Position numbers and translations under genes: made by a program
Source: Terriglobus sp. TAA 43
Lineage (GTDB): Bacteria; Acidobacteriota; Terriglobia; Terriglobales; Acidobacteriaceae
Assembly: GCF_000800015.1 (NCBI RefSeq)
Contig: NZ_JUGR01000002.1
Coordinates: forward strand, 496,001 to 560,000
Reading direction: 5' to 3'
Length of the DNA stretch: 64,000 bases
Notes under the pieces: model-generated
Seen by the model: only the letters and a program-made list of their open reading frames with translations
What the model was told of the DNA's origin: nothing
Databases searched by the model: none
Shown here: positions 32,850-41,928 of the stretch, piece by piece
Layout: the number at the start of each line of letters is the position of its first letter
How positions within the stretch are numbered: the stretch's first letter is position 1

Positions 32850-34460
32850 CTAAATATCCGAGATGCCGTATTCCTTGAGTTTGCGATACAGGGTTGTTTT
32901 CCCGATACCGAGTAACTTTGCAGCCATGAGTTTGTCGCCGTGCAGCTGGCGAATGGTGTGGAGGATTGCCTCCCGTTCGAGCTCCGCAATGGAGACGATG
33001 GGATTCGAGGGACGGTCCGCAACCGGAACCGAAGGGTTTGATGGGCGTTCGTCCACACGCGTGAGAGCCGCAGCAGTGTCCGGGGACATCTGATGCATCT
33101 GCGTGGGTAGATCGCCCATGTAAAGAACAGGACCGCTGGAGAGCGCGCAGGCACGCTCGATTGCGCTTTCCAGTTCGCGAACATTACCGGGCCAATCGTA
33201 AGAAGTGAGGACTGCCATGGCTTCCGGCGAGAAACGGTACGTTGTGGCACGTTCGCGACGCATGCGTTCGAGGAAATATTCCAAAAGCAGCGGAATGTCC
33301 TCGCGGCGCTCACGCAAGGCCGGAATACGCAGACCGACGACATTGAGCCGGTAATACAGATCTTTGCGGAACTGGCCCTGCGCGACGAGGGCTGCCAGAT
33401 CGCGGCTGGAACCAGCAAGTACACGCGCCGTTAGAGGGATGGGCTGGGACGCACCCGGAGGTGTGATCTGCCGATCCTGCAGGACACGCATGAGGCGCGA
33501 TTGCAGGTCCAGGGGCATTTCGCTGATGCCGTCGAGAAAGACAGTGCCGCCGTCAGGCGACGCGAGCAGCGGTTCCTGGGAACGGTCAAACCCTGTGTAG
33601 GCGCCGCGGGCAAAACCAAAGAGTTCACTTTCCAGCACTGCCGGGGCCAGCTGGCCACACTCCAGAACGTGGAATCCGCGGGTGGCCGATGGGCCGCTGG
33701 CATGGATGGCGCGCGCGACCGTCTCTTTGCCAGAGCCGCTCTCTCCAAGAATGAGAACAGGATGGTTTGCGGTGGCTACCTTGGAGATGATGCGGTAGAG
33801 CTTTTCCATCTCCTGCGAACGACCGACGAGATTGCCGAATCCGGCCTGGGCGCGGAGGCTGCCTTTTACGCGCTGCCCTTCAATCTCGAATGTCCGCCGC
33901 TGGCCGGCGCGGTCGAGAATGCTGGTCAGTTCGTCCATGGCGAAGGGCTTGGTGAGGTAATCCGTGGCGCCCATGCGCATCGCTTCGACCGCCGATGACA
34001 CGGTAGCGAATGCCGTCATGATGACGACGGAAGTGCGGGGACGGGCTCGACGGATCTCTTCCAGTAACGACAGGCCCCCGCCCGGCATGCGCAAATCCAT
34101 AAGCACGACGTCAATGGGATAGAAACGGATGACCTCACGCGCCTGCTCCGACGTGTTTGCCGCATGAACCACGAAATCCATACCTGACGCGATTTCGCAA
34201 CAGGCCTTTAATACGGGCAGATCATCATCGACAACGAGGAGCTCAAGCTTGCGGTCCGACCCAAAAGGAGAAGACTGCGAATCGTCCGCCCCTTCGGGCA
34301 AGGAATTGGGATTGGGCAAGACGATCCTGTGGACGTTTCCGCCACGGGATTTTTCCGGGACCAGGTCTCGCGGATCGGCCTGCCCTTCGCAGGGAAGACT
34401 GGGACTCATGAAGGTATTCAGGGGCATCAATGTTTCGGGCATCGTTCTTGGGTTACTCAA
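32850..34460 (-). CDS. NtrC-type response regulator with altered sigma54 motifs
   Basis: 536 aa: N-terminal extension (1-70), receiver domain (72-185; acidic pocket DDD 78-80, phospho-acceptor Asp122 in LMDLRMPGG, Thr149, Lys171), AAA+ domain (210-440) and Fis-type HTH (495-536, MAAKLLGIGKTTLYRKLKEY). Walker A GESGSGKE is intact. Two key motifs differ: the sigma54-contacting loop is GAYTGF (286-291) rather than GAFTGA, and Walker B reads VFLDGISEMP, with Gly311 in place of the catalytic Glu. It may therefore be a poor ATPase or a sigma54-independent regulator. The linker repeats RPSNP twice. The frame opens with TTG (34460); ATGs at 34442, 34427 and 34409 are alternatives without clear ribosome sites. 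Confidence 0.88.
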   Translation of the reverse strand: MSNPRTMPETLMPLNTFMSPSLPCEGQADPRDLVPEKSRGGNVHRIVLPNPNSLPEGADDSQSSPFGSDRKLELLVVDDDLPVLKACCEIASGMDFVVHAANTSEQAREVIRFYPIDVVLMDLRMPGGGLSLLEEIRRARPRTSVVIMTAFATVSSAVEAMRMGATDYLTKPFAMDELTSILDRAGQRRTFEIEGQRVKGSLRAQAGFGNLVGRSQEMEKLYRIISKVATANHPVLILGESGSGKETVARAIHASGPSATRGFHVLECGQLAPAVLESELFGFARGAYTGFDRSQEPLLASPDGGTVFLDGISEMPLDLQSRLMRVLQDRQITPPGASQPIPLTARVLAGSSRDLAALVAQGQFRKDLYYRLNVVGLRIPALRERREDIPLLLEYFLERMRRERATTYRFSPEAMAVLTSYDWPGNVRELESAIERACALSSGPVLYMGDLPTQMHQMSPDTAAALTRVDERPSNPSVPVADRPSNPIVSIAELEREAILHTIRQLHGDKLMAAKLLGIGKTTLYRKLKEYGISDI

Positions 34461-34619
34461 CTAACGTACTCTTTGCGACCTAAGTAATGCTCGAAAAGTA
34501 ACCGAAAAGGTACACGGAGGACACGTATTATTTGTGGTTCGCTGAGAGAAACGTTTCCCAAAATGGAACGAATCAGCCAAGAAATTTTCCGATTACGCTG
34601 ATCGGCGATACTTAAAGAG

Positions 34620-35360
34620 ATGAGTACAAATAACGAAGTGATTTTTCGGAGCAACGGCCGCGCGGCGGGTGAGCTTCGCCCGACGCGTCTGATAGGGGAT
34701 TTTGTGGCCACGGCCGAAGGTTCCGTGCTGATTGAGGTTGGGAACACCCGCGTTCTGTGTAACGCCACCGTGGAACCGACCGTGCCGGGATGGCTCCGGA
34801 ACAGCGGCAAGGGCTGGGTTACCGCGGAGTACAGCATGTTACCGAGGGCGACGCTGACCCGGACGCCCCGCGAAAGCGAACGCGGCAAGATTGGCGGCAG
34901 GACGCACGAGATTCAGCGGCTGATTGGGCGTTCGCTGCGCAGCGTGGTGGATCTAAAGGCGCTAGGTGAGCGGTCGATTGTGCTGGATTGCGACGTGATC
35001 CAGGCCGACGGCGGTACGCGCACTGCAGCGATCACCGGAGCGTGCGCGGCACTGGCGTTGGCGCTGAACCGGCTGGTGAAGGCCGGAACGCTGACAAAGT
35101 CGCCCATGCGGGAACTGGTGGCGGCGACGTCTGTAGGAATCGTCGACGGGCAGGTTCTGCTGGATCTGGCTTACGAGGAAGACTCGCAGGCCGAAGTGGA
35201 TATGAACGTGGTGATGACGGCTTCGGGCGGTCTGGTGGAAACGCAGGCGACGGCGGAGAAGGTGCCGTATTCGCGGGCGCAACTGGGCGAGATGCTTGAC
35301 TTTGCGGAAAACGGCATCCGGCAACTTATCCGGTTGCAGGAAGAACTGCTGCAGAGCTAA
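34620..35360 (+). CDS. rph: Ribonuclease PH
   Basis: Phosphorolytic 3'-exoribonuclease that trims tRNA precursors; forms a hexamer. Canonical 246 aa with [27 protein letters not shown], the phosphate-binding [32 protein letters not shown] and [21 protein letters not shown] lies 7 nt before the ATG, with only a weak AAAGAG as a ribosome site. Divergent from the NtrC-type regulator across 159 bp in which I found no sigma54 promoter. Confidence 0.97.
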   Translation: MSTNNEVIFRSNGRAAGELRPTRLIGDFVATAEGSVLIEVGNTRVLCNATVEPTVPGWLRNSGKGWVTAEYSMLPRATLTRTPRESERGKIGGRTHEIQRLIGRSLRSVVDLKALGERSIVLDCDVIQADGGTRTAAITGACAALALALNRLVKAGTLTKSPMRELVAATSVGIVDGQVLLDLAYEEDSQAEVDMNVVMTASGGLVETQATAEKVPYSRAQLGEMLDFAENGIRQLIRLQEELLQS

Positions 35361-35470
35361 GGTATTCGCGCGTTTATCGGTGCGTGATGCGATGCAGCCG
35401 TGTTGCACCTTTCATGCGGTGTTCGCGCATCGATAGAATAATGAAGCGATTCAAAACAGGGAGGATGACA

Positions 35471-36481
35471 GTGGCAACGAAGCCAACACCGGGAAAGATC
35501 AAGGGATTGAAGGCTGTGTCCGATGCACGCGGCGTGATTGCTGCAGCGGCGATGGACCAGCGCGGATCGCTGCAGAAGTCCATTGGCGCGGCACGCGGTT
35601 CGGCGGCATCGGGCGATGATCTGGTCATCTTCAAGGAACTGGTAACGAAGACGCTGACGAAGTATGCGTCGGCGATTCTGCTGGATCCGGAGTATGGTCT
35701 GCCTGCGGCACGCCAGCGTAACGATGCGGGTCTGCTGCTGGCATACGAAAAGACCGGCTACGATGCGACCACACCGGGACGTCTGCCGGATCTGCTGGAC
35801 CTGTGGAGTGTTCGTCGCTTGAAGGAAGCGGGCGCGGACTGCGTGAAGATTCTGCTGTACTACACGCCGTACGAAGATGCGACCGTCAACAACCTGAAGC
35901 AGGCGTGGATTGAGCGTATTGGCGATGAGTGCCGCTGGCACGACATCCCCTTCTTCCTGGAGCCGGTGGGTTATGACGAAGGCGGCAAGGGCGAGAAGAC
36001 GCTGGAGTATGCGCGCAAGAAGCCGTCCGTTGTGACCAAGACGATGGAAGAGTTCACCAAGGATCGCTACGGTGTGGACGTGCTGAAGGTGGAAGTGCCG
36101 GTTGAGATGACTTTCGTAGAAGGCACGAAGGCGTTCAAGGGCGAGTCGGCCTACACGCGTGCACAGGCGTTGCAGTACTTCCGCGATGCGGAGACTGTGA
36201 CGGACAAGCCGTTCATCTATCTTTCGGCGGGTGTGACCAATCCGATCTTCATTGAAACGCTGGCGCTGGCAGGTGAAAGCGGCACGAAGTTCAATGGCGT
36301 TCTGTGCGGTCGTGCTACGTGGTACGACGGCATCAAGATCTACGCACAGCAGGGTGCGGCGGCCTTTGAAGCATGGCTGGACACCACGGGCGTGGAAAAC
36401 ATTCAGAATGTGAATGAGGCGCTGAAGGCGGCTTCGCCGTGGTACCTGAAGTATGGTGCTTCGTCGTTGGCTGAATTGTAG
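35471..36481 (+). CDS. Tagatose-bisphosphate aldolase family protein (LacD-like)
   Basis: 336-aa class I aldolase related to LacD, which cleaves tagatose 1,6-bisphosphate to DHAP and glyceraldehyde 3-phosphate. Family strings: AAAMDQRGSLQKSI, ASAILLDPEYGLPA, CVKILLYYTPYED (Schiff-base Lys candidate), PFFLEPVGYDEGG, DVLKVEVPVEMTFVEG, and FIYLSAGVTN. Start GTG at 35471, chosen because GGGAGG ends 6 nt upstream; the ATG at 35465 lies against that Shine-Dalgarno. A TAGAAT (about 35434) may be the -10. No other galactose or tagatose genes nearby, so the physiological substrate may differ. Confidence 0.9.
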   Translation: MATKPTPGKIKGLKAVSDARGVIAAAAMDQRGSLQKSIGAARGSAASGDDLVIFKELVTKTLTKYASAILLDPEYGLPAARQRNDAGLLLAYEKTGYDATTPGRLPDLLDLWSVRRLKEAGADCVKILLYYTPYEDATVNNLKQAWIERIGDECRWHDIPFFLEPVGYDEGGKGEKTLEYARKKPSVVTKTMEEFTKDRYGVDVLKVEVPVEMTFVEGTKAFKGESAYTRAQALQYFRDAETVTDKPFIYLSAGVTNPIFIETLALAGESGTKFNGVLCGRATWYDGIKIYAQQGAAAFEAWLDTTGVENIQNVNEALKAASPWYLKYGASSLAEL

Positions 36482-36504
36482 GTTTCCCAAATACGGAAAC
36501 GAGA

Positions 36505-36537
36505 GGTCATCGCGCAGGCGATGGCCTTTTCCTTTTG
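36505..36537 (+). terminator. Intrinsic terminator of the aldolase gene
   Basis: GGTCATCGC, loop GCAG, GCGATGGCC (36505-36526; one G-U pair), followed by TTTTCCTTTTG. Confidence 0.8.
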
Positions 36538-36563
36538 CAGTAGGTGCAGTTAGACTCGGCGCT

Positions 36564-37841
36564 ATGCTTTCGCTTCGATTTGCTGTTCCTGCGGCCATGC
36601 TGATGGCTGCTGCTTCCCTTTCTGCCCAGTACACCGTAAAGCGCATGGTATTTCAGGGTGGCGCGCCCTATACGCAGAAGCAGCTTGAGGCTGCTAGCGG
36701 TTTGGCTCCTGGACAGAAGATTGGCCAGAAAGAGATGAGCGATGCCGCGCAGCACATTATGGACAGTGGCGCGTTTGGCGATATTGAAATGTCGTTGAAT
36801 GGGGCGGCCAGCGGCATTGATGTGATCTTCAAACTGAAGCCAGCCGATCCTGCGACGATGCTGCCCGTTTCATTCGAAAACATTGCGTGGTTGACACCGG
36901 AAGAACGTGAAGCCGGGTTGAAACAGCGCGTGCCTCTCTATGCAGACAAACTGCCCGCTGCAGGATACCTGCAACAACAGGTGCAGGATGCGCTGCAGGA
37001 GATGCTGAAAGCTAAGAGTGTGAATGCCAAGGTAGAGGGATTTCAGAAACCTTCTACGCCGGAACGTCCAACAGCAGCCGTGGCCTTTCGCGTGACGGAA
37101 CCGCGACTGGTGCTGAGCAATGTGAAGCTGGCTGGGGTGAGCGCTGAGTTGGCTCCCGGTGAACGGAAATCGATTGGTCAACTGGTGGGCACGCTTTTTA
37201 ATGAAGGCATTGATAGCCATCTTTCCGACACACTGTTAAGCGCTTATCGCAATGCGGGTTATGTGGATGCGAAGTTGGACAATGTAAGTCGCACTGTTGC
37301 AGATGGCGCGACTGGTTCGGCGAACGTTACTGTTGCGGCGCAGGTTGTTCCAGGAGAACCGTACCGTGTGGCTTCGATTACATGGCCTGGAACTGCACTG
37401 TTCTCTGCGGATGATTTTGCGAAGGGCAACAAGGTGCATGCAGGAGATACGGTATCGGTTGCTGCGTTGCGAGAGAGTTATCAGCCGATTCTTGATGCTT
37501 ACCATCGGCAGGGGTATGTGGATGCCGCGATAGTGCCTGCGTTAAAAGCCGACACGGCGAATCATACGGTGGCTTACGAGCTGACGATTTCACCTGGTCA
37601 GGTTTATCATGTGGACAGTGTTCACATTACGGGTTTGTCGGGACAGGCGCGGAAAGACTTTGACGCAAACTGGAAGCTGAAAGCAGGAGCTGTGTGGGAT
37701 TCCATCTATGCAGAGAAGTTCCTGCAGAACAATTCCGCGCTGCGATCATTGGATCCGTACACGGCAAAGTTTGATTCTGTTGCGCATCCGGAGACACACA
37801 CGGTGAATGTGACGATTACTTTTTTCGCAAATAACAAGTAG
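36564..37841 (+). CDS. POTRA-domain protein without a beta-barrel
   Basis: 425 aa; signal peptide 1-21 (AVPAAMLMAAASLSAQ). The rest is a series of about five POTRA-like modules: YTVKRMVFQGGAPYTQKQL, LPVSFENIAWLTPEER, LVLSNVKLAGVSAELAPG, YRVASITWPGTALFSADDF and YHVDSVHITGLSGQARKDF. POTRA units bind unfolded outer-membrane proteins in BamA, TamA and FhaC, but here the chain ends without the Omp85 barrel. It may be a periplasmic helper for outer-membrane assembly (inference). TAGACT lies 7 nt before the ATG; no Shine-Dalgarno. The DHFR-like gene follows after 7 bp, probably in the same operon. Confidence 0.82.
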   Translation: MLSLRFAVPAAMLMAAASLSAQYTVKRMVFQGGAPYTQKQLEAASGLAPGQKIGQKEMSDAAQHIMDSGAFGDIEMSLNGAASGIDVIFKLKPADPATMLPVSFENIAWLTPEEREAGLKQRVPLYADKLPAAGYLQQQVQDALQEMLKAKSVNAKVEGFQKPSTPERPTAAVAFRVTEPRLVLSNVKLAGVSAELAPGERKSIGQLVGTLFNEGIDSHLSDTLLSAYRNAGYVDAKLDNVSRTVADGATGSANVTVAAQVVPGEPYRVASITWPGTALFSADDFAKGNKVHAGDTVSVAALRESYQPILDAYHRQGYVDAAIVPALKADTANHTVAYELTISPGQVYHVDSVHITGLSGQARKDFDANWKLKAGAVWDSIYAEKFLQNNSALRSLDPYTAKFDSVAHPETHTVNVTITFFANNK

Positions 37842-37848
37842 AGGCCAC

Positions 37849-38493
37849 ATGGGGAAAGTTCGGATTGCGGGGTTTTCGGTTTCGCTGGATGGGTTTGGTG
37901 CGGGTGCTGAGCAGAGTTTGAATGATCCGCTGGGCAAGCGTGGGCCGGAGTTGATGCAGTGGTTCTTTCCTACGAAGGTGTTTCGTGCCATGCAGGGGCA
38001 AGAGGTCAGCGGCGAGGATACTGCGGATGACATCTTTGCTCGTCGTGCGATGGAAGGAAATGGTGCGTGGATACTGGGCCGCAACATGTTTGGCCCCGTA
38101 CGTGGACCCTGGCCTGACGATAGCTGGAAGGGTTGGTGGGGTGAAGAGCCGCCTTACCATGTGCCTACGTTTGTGCTGACGCATCATGCGCGCGATCCGA
38201 TTGTGATGAAGGGTGGGACGACCTTCTACTTTGTGACGGATGGTATTGAATCGGCGCTGGAGAAGGCGAAGCGGGCCGCAGGCGACAAACATGTTCGCAT
38301 TGGCGGTGGTGTTTCGACTGCTCGCCAGTATCTGCAGGCGGGGCTGGTGGACAGTGTCCACCTGGCGATGGCTCCTGTGATGCTGGGGCGTGGCGAGAAC
38401 CTGTTGGCGGGACTGGATCTGCCTTCGCTGGGATTCAGCGTGAAAGAACATGTGGCGACCGAGGCCGCCACACATGTCGTTCTGGAACGCTAA
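37849..38493 (+). CDS. Dihydrofolate reductase family protein (RibD C-terminal type)
   Basis: 214-aa NADPH-binding reductase of the RibD_C/DHFR-like superfamily. Begins KVRIAGFSVSLDGFGAG, with NGAWILGRNMFGP, HVPTFVLTHHARDPIVM, HVRIGGGVSTARQYLQAGLVDSVHLAMAPVMLGRGENLL in order. Such proteins are often stand-alone and of unknown substrate. ATG at 37849, 7 bp after the POTRA gene with no strong ribosome site, so coupled translation is likely. Confidence 0.88.
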   Translation: MGKVRIAGFSVSLDGFGAGAEQSLNDPLGKRGPELMQWFFPTKVFRAMQGQEVSGEDTADDIFARRAMEGNGAWILGRNMFGPVRGPWPDDSWKGWWGEEPPYHVPTFVLTHHARDPIVMKGGTTFYFVTDGIESALEKAKRAAGDKHVRIGGGVSTARQYLQAGLVDSVHLAMAPVMLGRGENLLAGLDLPSLGFSVKEHVATEAATHVVLER

Positions 38494-38496
38494 CGG

Positions 38497-38973
38497 CTAT
38501 TTACCAACGCGCTGTGGTGGCGTGCCGTTCCATGACCATGCGTCGATCTTCCAGCCTGCGGGTCCGCGGTGGAGGACGATGGTCATGGTTGCGGGTTCAT
38601 GCATGGGCACGCCCTTTTCCTTCCATGTGTACTCGACGGGAACGACTGCGTAGGCGCGGTTGCCGGAGACGTTGAGCACCTGCGGCTTGCGCAATGCAAC
38701 TGCATTTTCGCTTTGGCTCTTTGCCTTGCCGACGTTGTCCAGCATAGCGAGCCATGCGTCGAGCGCCCCTTTGCCCTGCCAGATGTACGGCGCGTCTTCG
38801 TCGATGATGGTGACGCCGTCAGCCGAATGAACGGCATGTACGGTTGCCATATCGCCCTTGTTGAAGGCGTTGACGAAGGTGTTCATGGTGGACATGGGTG
38901 TGGCGTTTGCCGCGGTTTGAGCAGCGGCGCAGAGGGGCGTGAGCAAGGCAGCTGCGAGCACAAGAGATTTCAT
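38497..38973 (-). CDS. Secreted SnoaL/DUF4440-like protein
   Basis: 158 aa; signal peptide 1-19 (SLVLAAALLTPLCAAAQ). The mature part has the NTF2-like layout: STMNTFVNAFNKGDMATVHA, a strand GVTIIDEDAPYIWQGKGALDAWLAML, AYAVVPVEYTWKEKG and GPAGWKIDAWSWNG at the end. Such folds include small ligand-binding proteins and isomerases; function not assigned. Start at ATG 38973, 8 nt after AGGAG; the frame continues upstream with no support. Convergent with the DHFR-like gene, 3 bp apart. Confidence 0.85.
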   Translation of the reverse strand: MKSLVLAAALLTPLCAAAQTAANATPMSTMNTFVNAFNKGDMATVHAVHSADGVTIIDEDAPYIWQGKGALDAWLAMLDNVGKAKSQSENAVALRKPQVLNVSGNRAYAVVPVEYTWKEKGVPMHEPATMTIVLHRGPAGWKIDAWSWNGTPPQRVGK

Positions 38974-39059
38974 GGGAGGGACTCCTGAATGAGTCAGGAG
39001 TCTACCGAGCGAGGGATGGCAAGTCCAGTGAAAACACATCACTCGAATACGGTTGCGAC

Positions 39060-39097
39060 CAAATGAAAATCCCGCCCGCGACATTGTCACGGACGGG
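39060..39097 (-). terminator. Intrinsic terminator of guaA
   Basis: On the minus strand CCCGTCCGTGAC pairs with GTCGCGGGCGGG through two U-G pairs (39071-39097), followed by ATTTTCATTT. It lies 27 bp past the guaA stop. Confidence 0.7.
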
Positions 39098-39123
39098 ACA
39101 CACACACTTAAGAGTACGACCTA

Positions 39124-40707
39124 TTATTCCCACTCGATGGTGCCGGGTGGCTTTGAGGTGATGTCGTAGACGACGCGGTTGATGCCGCGGACTTCGTTGA
39201 CGATGCGGCTGCTGATGGTCTTGAGGACTTCGTAGGGCAGCGGCACCCAGTCGGCGGTCATGCCGTCGTCGCTGTGTACAGCGCGGACAGCGCAGGTGTA
39301 GGCGTAGGTGCGCTGGTCGCCCATGACGCCGACGGACTTGACCGGCAGCAGGACGGCGAAGCTTTGCCAGATCTGCTTGTAGAGGCCAGCCTTCTTGATT
39401 TCGCTGACGACGATGTCGTCAGCGTTCTGCAGGATCTCAACGCGCTCTGGTGTGATTTCGCCGACGATGCGGACGGCGAGGCCGGGGCCGGGGAAGGGCT
39501 GACGTTCGAGTACTTCCTCAGGCATGCCTAGATCGCGACCGACGCGGCGCACTTCGTCTTTGAAGAGGTCGCGCAGAGGCTCAATGAGTTTGAGCTTCAT
39601 GTTCTCGGGCAGGCCACCAACGTTGTGGTGGCTCTTGATGGTCTGCGACGGGCCTTTGACGCTGGAGGATTCGATGACGTCGGGGTAGAGCGTACCCTGC
39701 ACGAGCCATGCAATCTCGTTGCCTGCGGCGTCGTGCTGCAGCTCGCCGTGCTTTTCCTGGTCGGCGAGGATGCGTGCCGCTTCATCGTCGAATACGGTGA
39801 TGAATTCGCGGCCGATGATCTTGCGCTTGGTTTCAGGATCGGTGATGCCGCCGAGCTGCGAGAGGAAGCGCTTGGATGCGTCGACCGCAACAACCTTGAG
39901 GCCGAGCTTCTTGCGCATGTTGTTCTGCACCTGCTCGAACTCGTTTTTGCGGAGGACGCCGTTGTTGACGAAGATGCAGGTGAGGCGGTCGCCGATGGCG
40001 CGCGAGACGAGCACGGCTGCAACAGCGGAATCAACACCGCCGGAGAGCGCACAGATGGCATGGCCGTCGCCGACTTGCTTCTTGATGGCTTCGACGGTGG
40101 AGGTGATGAAGTGTGCCGGCGTCCAGTCTGCCTTTGCGCCGCAGATGTTGAGCACGAAGTTCTTCAGCAGCTCAGTTCCCTGCTTGGAGTGTGCGACTTC
40201 CGGGTGCCACTGCACCGCGTACATGTTGCGCTTCTCGTCCGCGATGGAGGAGATGGCGTTGTGCGTTTCGCCTGCGATGACGAAGCCCGCGGGGAGTTCG
40301 ACGACGCTGTCGCCGTGGCTCATCCAGACATCGAGCTTTGCAGGAAGACCCGCGAAGAGCTTGTTGCTCTTCTTCACGTCGACAACGGCGTCGCCGTATT
40401 CACGCTTGTCTGCGGGCGTTACCTTACCACCGAGATGGTGCGCCATGAACTGCATGCCGTAGCAGATGCCGAGCGTGGGAAGGCCGAGCTTGAGGACTGC
40501 GGCGTCGGCCTTGGGCGCGTCCGCGTCGTACACGGAGCTGGGGCCGCCGGAGAGGATGATGCCGATGGGATTCTGCGCGCGGATGCTCTCAAGCGAGGCG
40601 GTGCAAGGCAGAACGACGGAGAACACATTAAATTCACGTACACGGCGGGCGATGAGCTGCGTGTACTGCGCTCCAAAATCCAGAATGACAATGGTTGAAC
40701 TGTCCAC
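39124..40707 (-). CDS. guaA: GMP synthase (glutamine-hydrolysing)
   Basis: Converts XMP to GMP using glutamine and ATP. N-terminal class I amidotransferase (catalytic Cys in [11 protein letters not shown]; His/Glu in [11 protein letters not shown]), ATP-pyrophosphatase domain with P-loop [12 protein letters not shown], and the dimerisation domain ending [15 protein letters not shown]. 527 aa, standard length. Starts with GTG at 40707. TACAAT ends 7 nt before it with no Shine-Dalgarno, a leaderless-type arrangement. Confidence 0.98.
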   Translation of the reverse strand: MDSSTIVILDFGAQYTQLIARRVREFNVFSVVLPCTASLESIRAQNPIGIILSGGPSSVYDADAPKADAAVLKLGLPTLGICYGMQFMAHHLGGKVTPADKREYGDAVVDVKKSNKLFAGLPAKLDVWMSHGDSVVELPAGFVIAGETHNAISSIADEKRNMYAVQWHPEVAHSKQGTELLKNFVLNICGAKADWTPAHFITSTVEAIKKQVGDGHAICALSGGVDSAVAAVLVSRAIGDRLTCIFVNNGVLRKNEFEQVQNNMRKKLGLKVVAVDASKRFLSQLGGITDPETKRKIIGREFITVFDDEAARILADQEKHGELQHDAAGNEIAWLVQGTLYPDVIESSSVKGPSQTIKSHHNVGGLPENMKLKLIEPLRDLFKDEVRRVGRDLGMPEEVLERQPFPGPGLAVRIVGEITPERVEILQNADDIVVSEIKKAGLYKQIWQSFAVLLPVKSVGVMGDQRTYAYTCAVRAVHSDDGMTADWVPLPYEVLKTISSRIVNEVRGINRVVYDITSKPPGTIEWE

Positions 40708-40767
40708 AAGCCTGATTGTAACTTCCGCGGGTTACAGACGCGCCTGTGAATGTTCGCCGGGAGTTCG

Positions 40768-40941
40768 CTATTCGGATTTGTCCTTCTGCCGGGTATTTGC
40801 GACGCCGGTAACGATGCCTGCGCCGAGAAGGACGATGACCAGGCCGGCGATCCAGTGCTGCGGAACGTGCGCCAGGTGCAGCAGATAGGCTGCGCCAATG
40901 ATGATGACGATGTAGCCGAAGACGTAAAGACCAAAGGACAT
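40768..40941 (-). CDS. 57-residue membrane protein
   Basis: Very short gene: 57 codons from ATG 40941 with GGAGGA 9 nt upstream, a good ribosome site that supports it. The product has two hydrophobic helices (YVFGYIVIIIGAAYLL and WIAGLVIVLLGAGIVTGVA) separated by HLAHVPQH, and a charged C-terminus (NTRQKDKSE). No family recognised. It lies between guaA and the 41000-41923 membrane-protein gene, all on the minus strand; 58 bp separate it from the upstream gene. Confidence 0.7.
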   Translation of the reverse strand: MSFGLYVFGYIVIIIGAAYLLHLAHVPQHWIAGLVIVLLGAGIVTGVANTRQKDKSE

Positions 40942-40999
40942 AGCCGTAATTCCTCCACAAAACGTGACGGAAGCTGTGATGCGCGGAATGTCGGGAGTG

Positions 41000-41923
41000 T
41001 TACTCGGAAATCTGAGTGGATTGCGGGCGGATGAGCTGGAGGTAGCCTGCGAGGCGCGCTACGTGGAAGTAGTCAGATGCGATGAAATACCAGACGGCTA
41101 CGGCACAGTTCCAGTCAAAGAGGAACTGGTCGGTGAGTTCGGTCTGGAATGGCAGAGGGCAGGCGGAGAAGACGACTCCGAGGATCATCAGCGCGATCTT
41201 CACGATGCCGAGGACGAGGTTGATTTCGATCAGTCCGCTGCGCAGGCCGCCGGTGCGGATCGCCTCCGAAATGCTGCTGCCCACGCCGCTGCCGTTGAGC
41301 ACAGAAAGCAGCGGTGCGAGGCTGAAGATCCAGCCGATGAGTGCGGAGACGACAAAGAGGCCGAGCGTGAGGACGATAACGCCGCCCACGTAGGCCATGA
41401 TGATTGGTTCGCCGCCACTGGCGATGGGGTTCACGATGGTCCAGCGACCGAGCGCCTGCACGCCGAAGAACCACACGGTGAACAATGCGGCCAGCGGCAG
41501 GATGCGCAGGAGTTGCAACGCGATCATGGTGCCGATGCGCGGCTGCAACGTGGAGTCCATGCGACGGAGGACGAGGGTGCGTCCGATGCCGGAGACGATG
41601 GCCCATATAACAAGCAACACCGGTGCGAGCCACGATGCAACGTGCAGCAGACCGGGCAGAACGATTGCTACAAAATCAGCAATGGTGGCGGAAGCCTTCA
41701 TGGGGTCGGTGAGGAGCTGGTTCACCGTAAGGGCTTCAATGTTGGTGGCTTGCCACGGCACCGACGCGAAGACTTTGGAGGCTTGTATGTAGACGATGGC
41801 GACGGCGGGGATGCCGAAGAGCCATCGCCATGCAATTTCCAGCAGCACCCACGAGGGATGGTTGCGCACCTGTGTGAGTGTGGCGACGAATCCCTGCGTG
41901 GCGCGCTGCTGTTCCTTAACCAA
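41000..41923 (-). CDS. Polytopic membrane protein downstream of leuS
   Basis: 307 aa with about six hydrophobic segments: LFGIPAVAIVYIQAS, WLAPVLLVIWAIVSGIG, LLRILPLAALFTVWFFGV, YVGGVIVLTLGLFVVSALIGWI, NLVLGIVKIALMILGVVF and a final WYFIASDYFHVARLAGYL. No family I can name. It begins with TTG 41923, 5 bp after the leuS stop, with AAGGGA about 8 nt upstream lying inside leuS; no usable ATG occurs before residue 74. The arrangement means co-transcription with leuS. Confidence 0.75.
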   Translation of the reverse strand: MVKEQQRATQGFVATLTQVRNHPSWVLLEIAWRWLFGIPAVAIVYIQASKVFASVPWQATNIEALTVNQLLTDPMKASATIADFVAIVLPGLLHVASWLAPVLLVIWAIVSGIGRTLVLRRMDSTLQPRIGTMIALQLLRILPLAALFTVWFFGVQALGRWTIVNPIASGGEPIIMAYVGGVIVLTLGLFVVSALIGWIFSLAPLLSVLNGSGVGSSISEAIRTGGLRSGLIEINLVLGIVKIALMILGVVFSACPLPFQTELTDQFLFDWNCAVAVWYFIASDYFHVARLAGYLQLIRPQSTQISE

Positions 41924-41928
41924 ACGAA

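Noticed and set aside
34461-34619. Sigma54 promoter in the divergent region by the NtrC-type regulator
   Set aside because: No GG-N10-GC core with TGGCAC/TTGC flanks found.
39625-40698. 357-codon open frame opposite guaA
   Set aside because: Antisense shadow of a fully recognised GMP synthase; no family resemblance.
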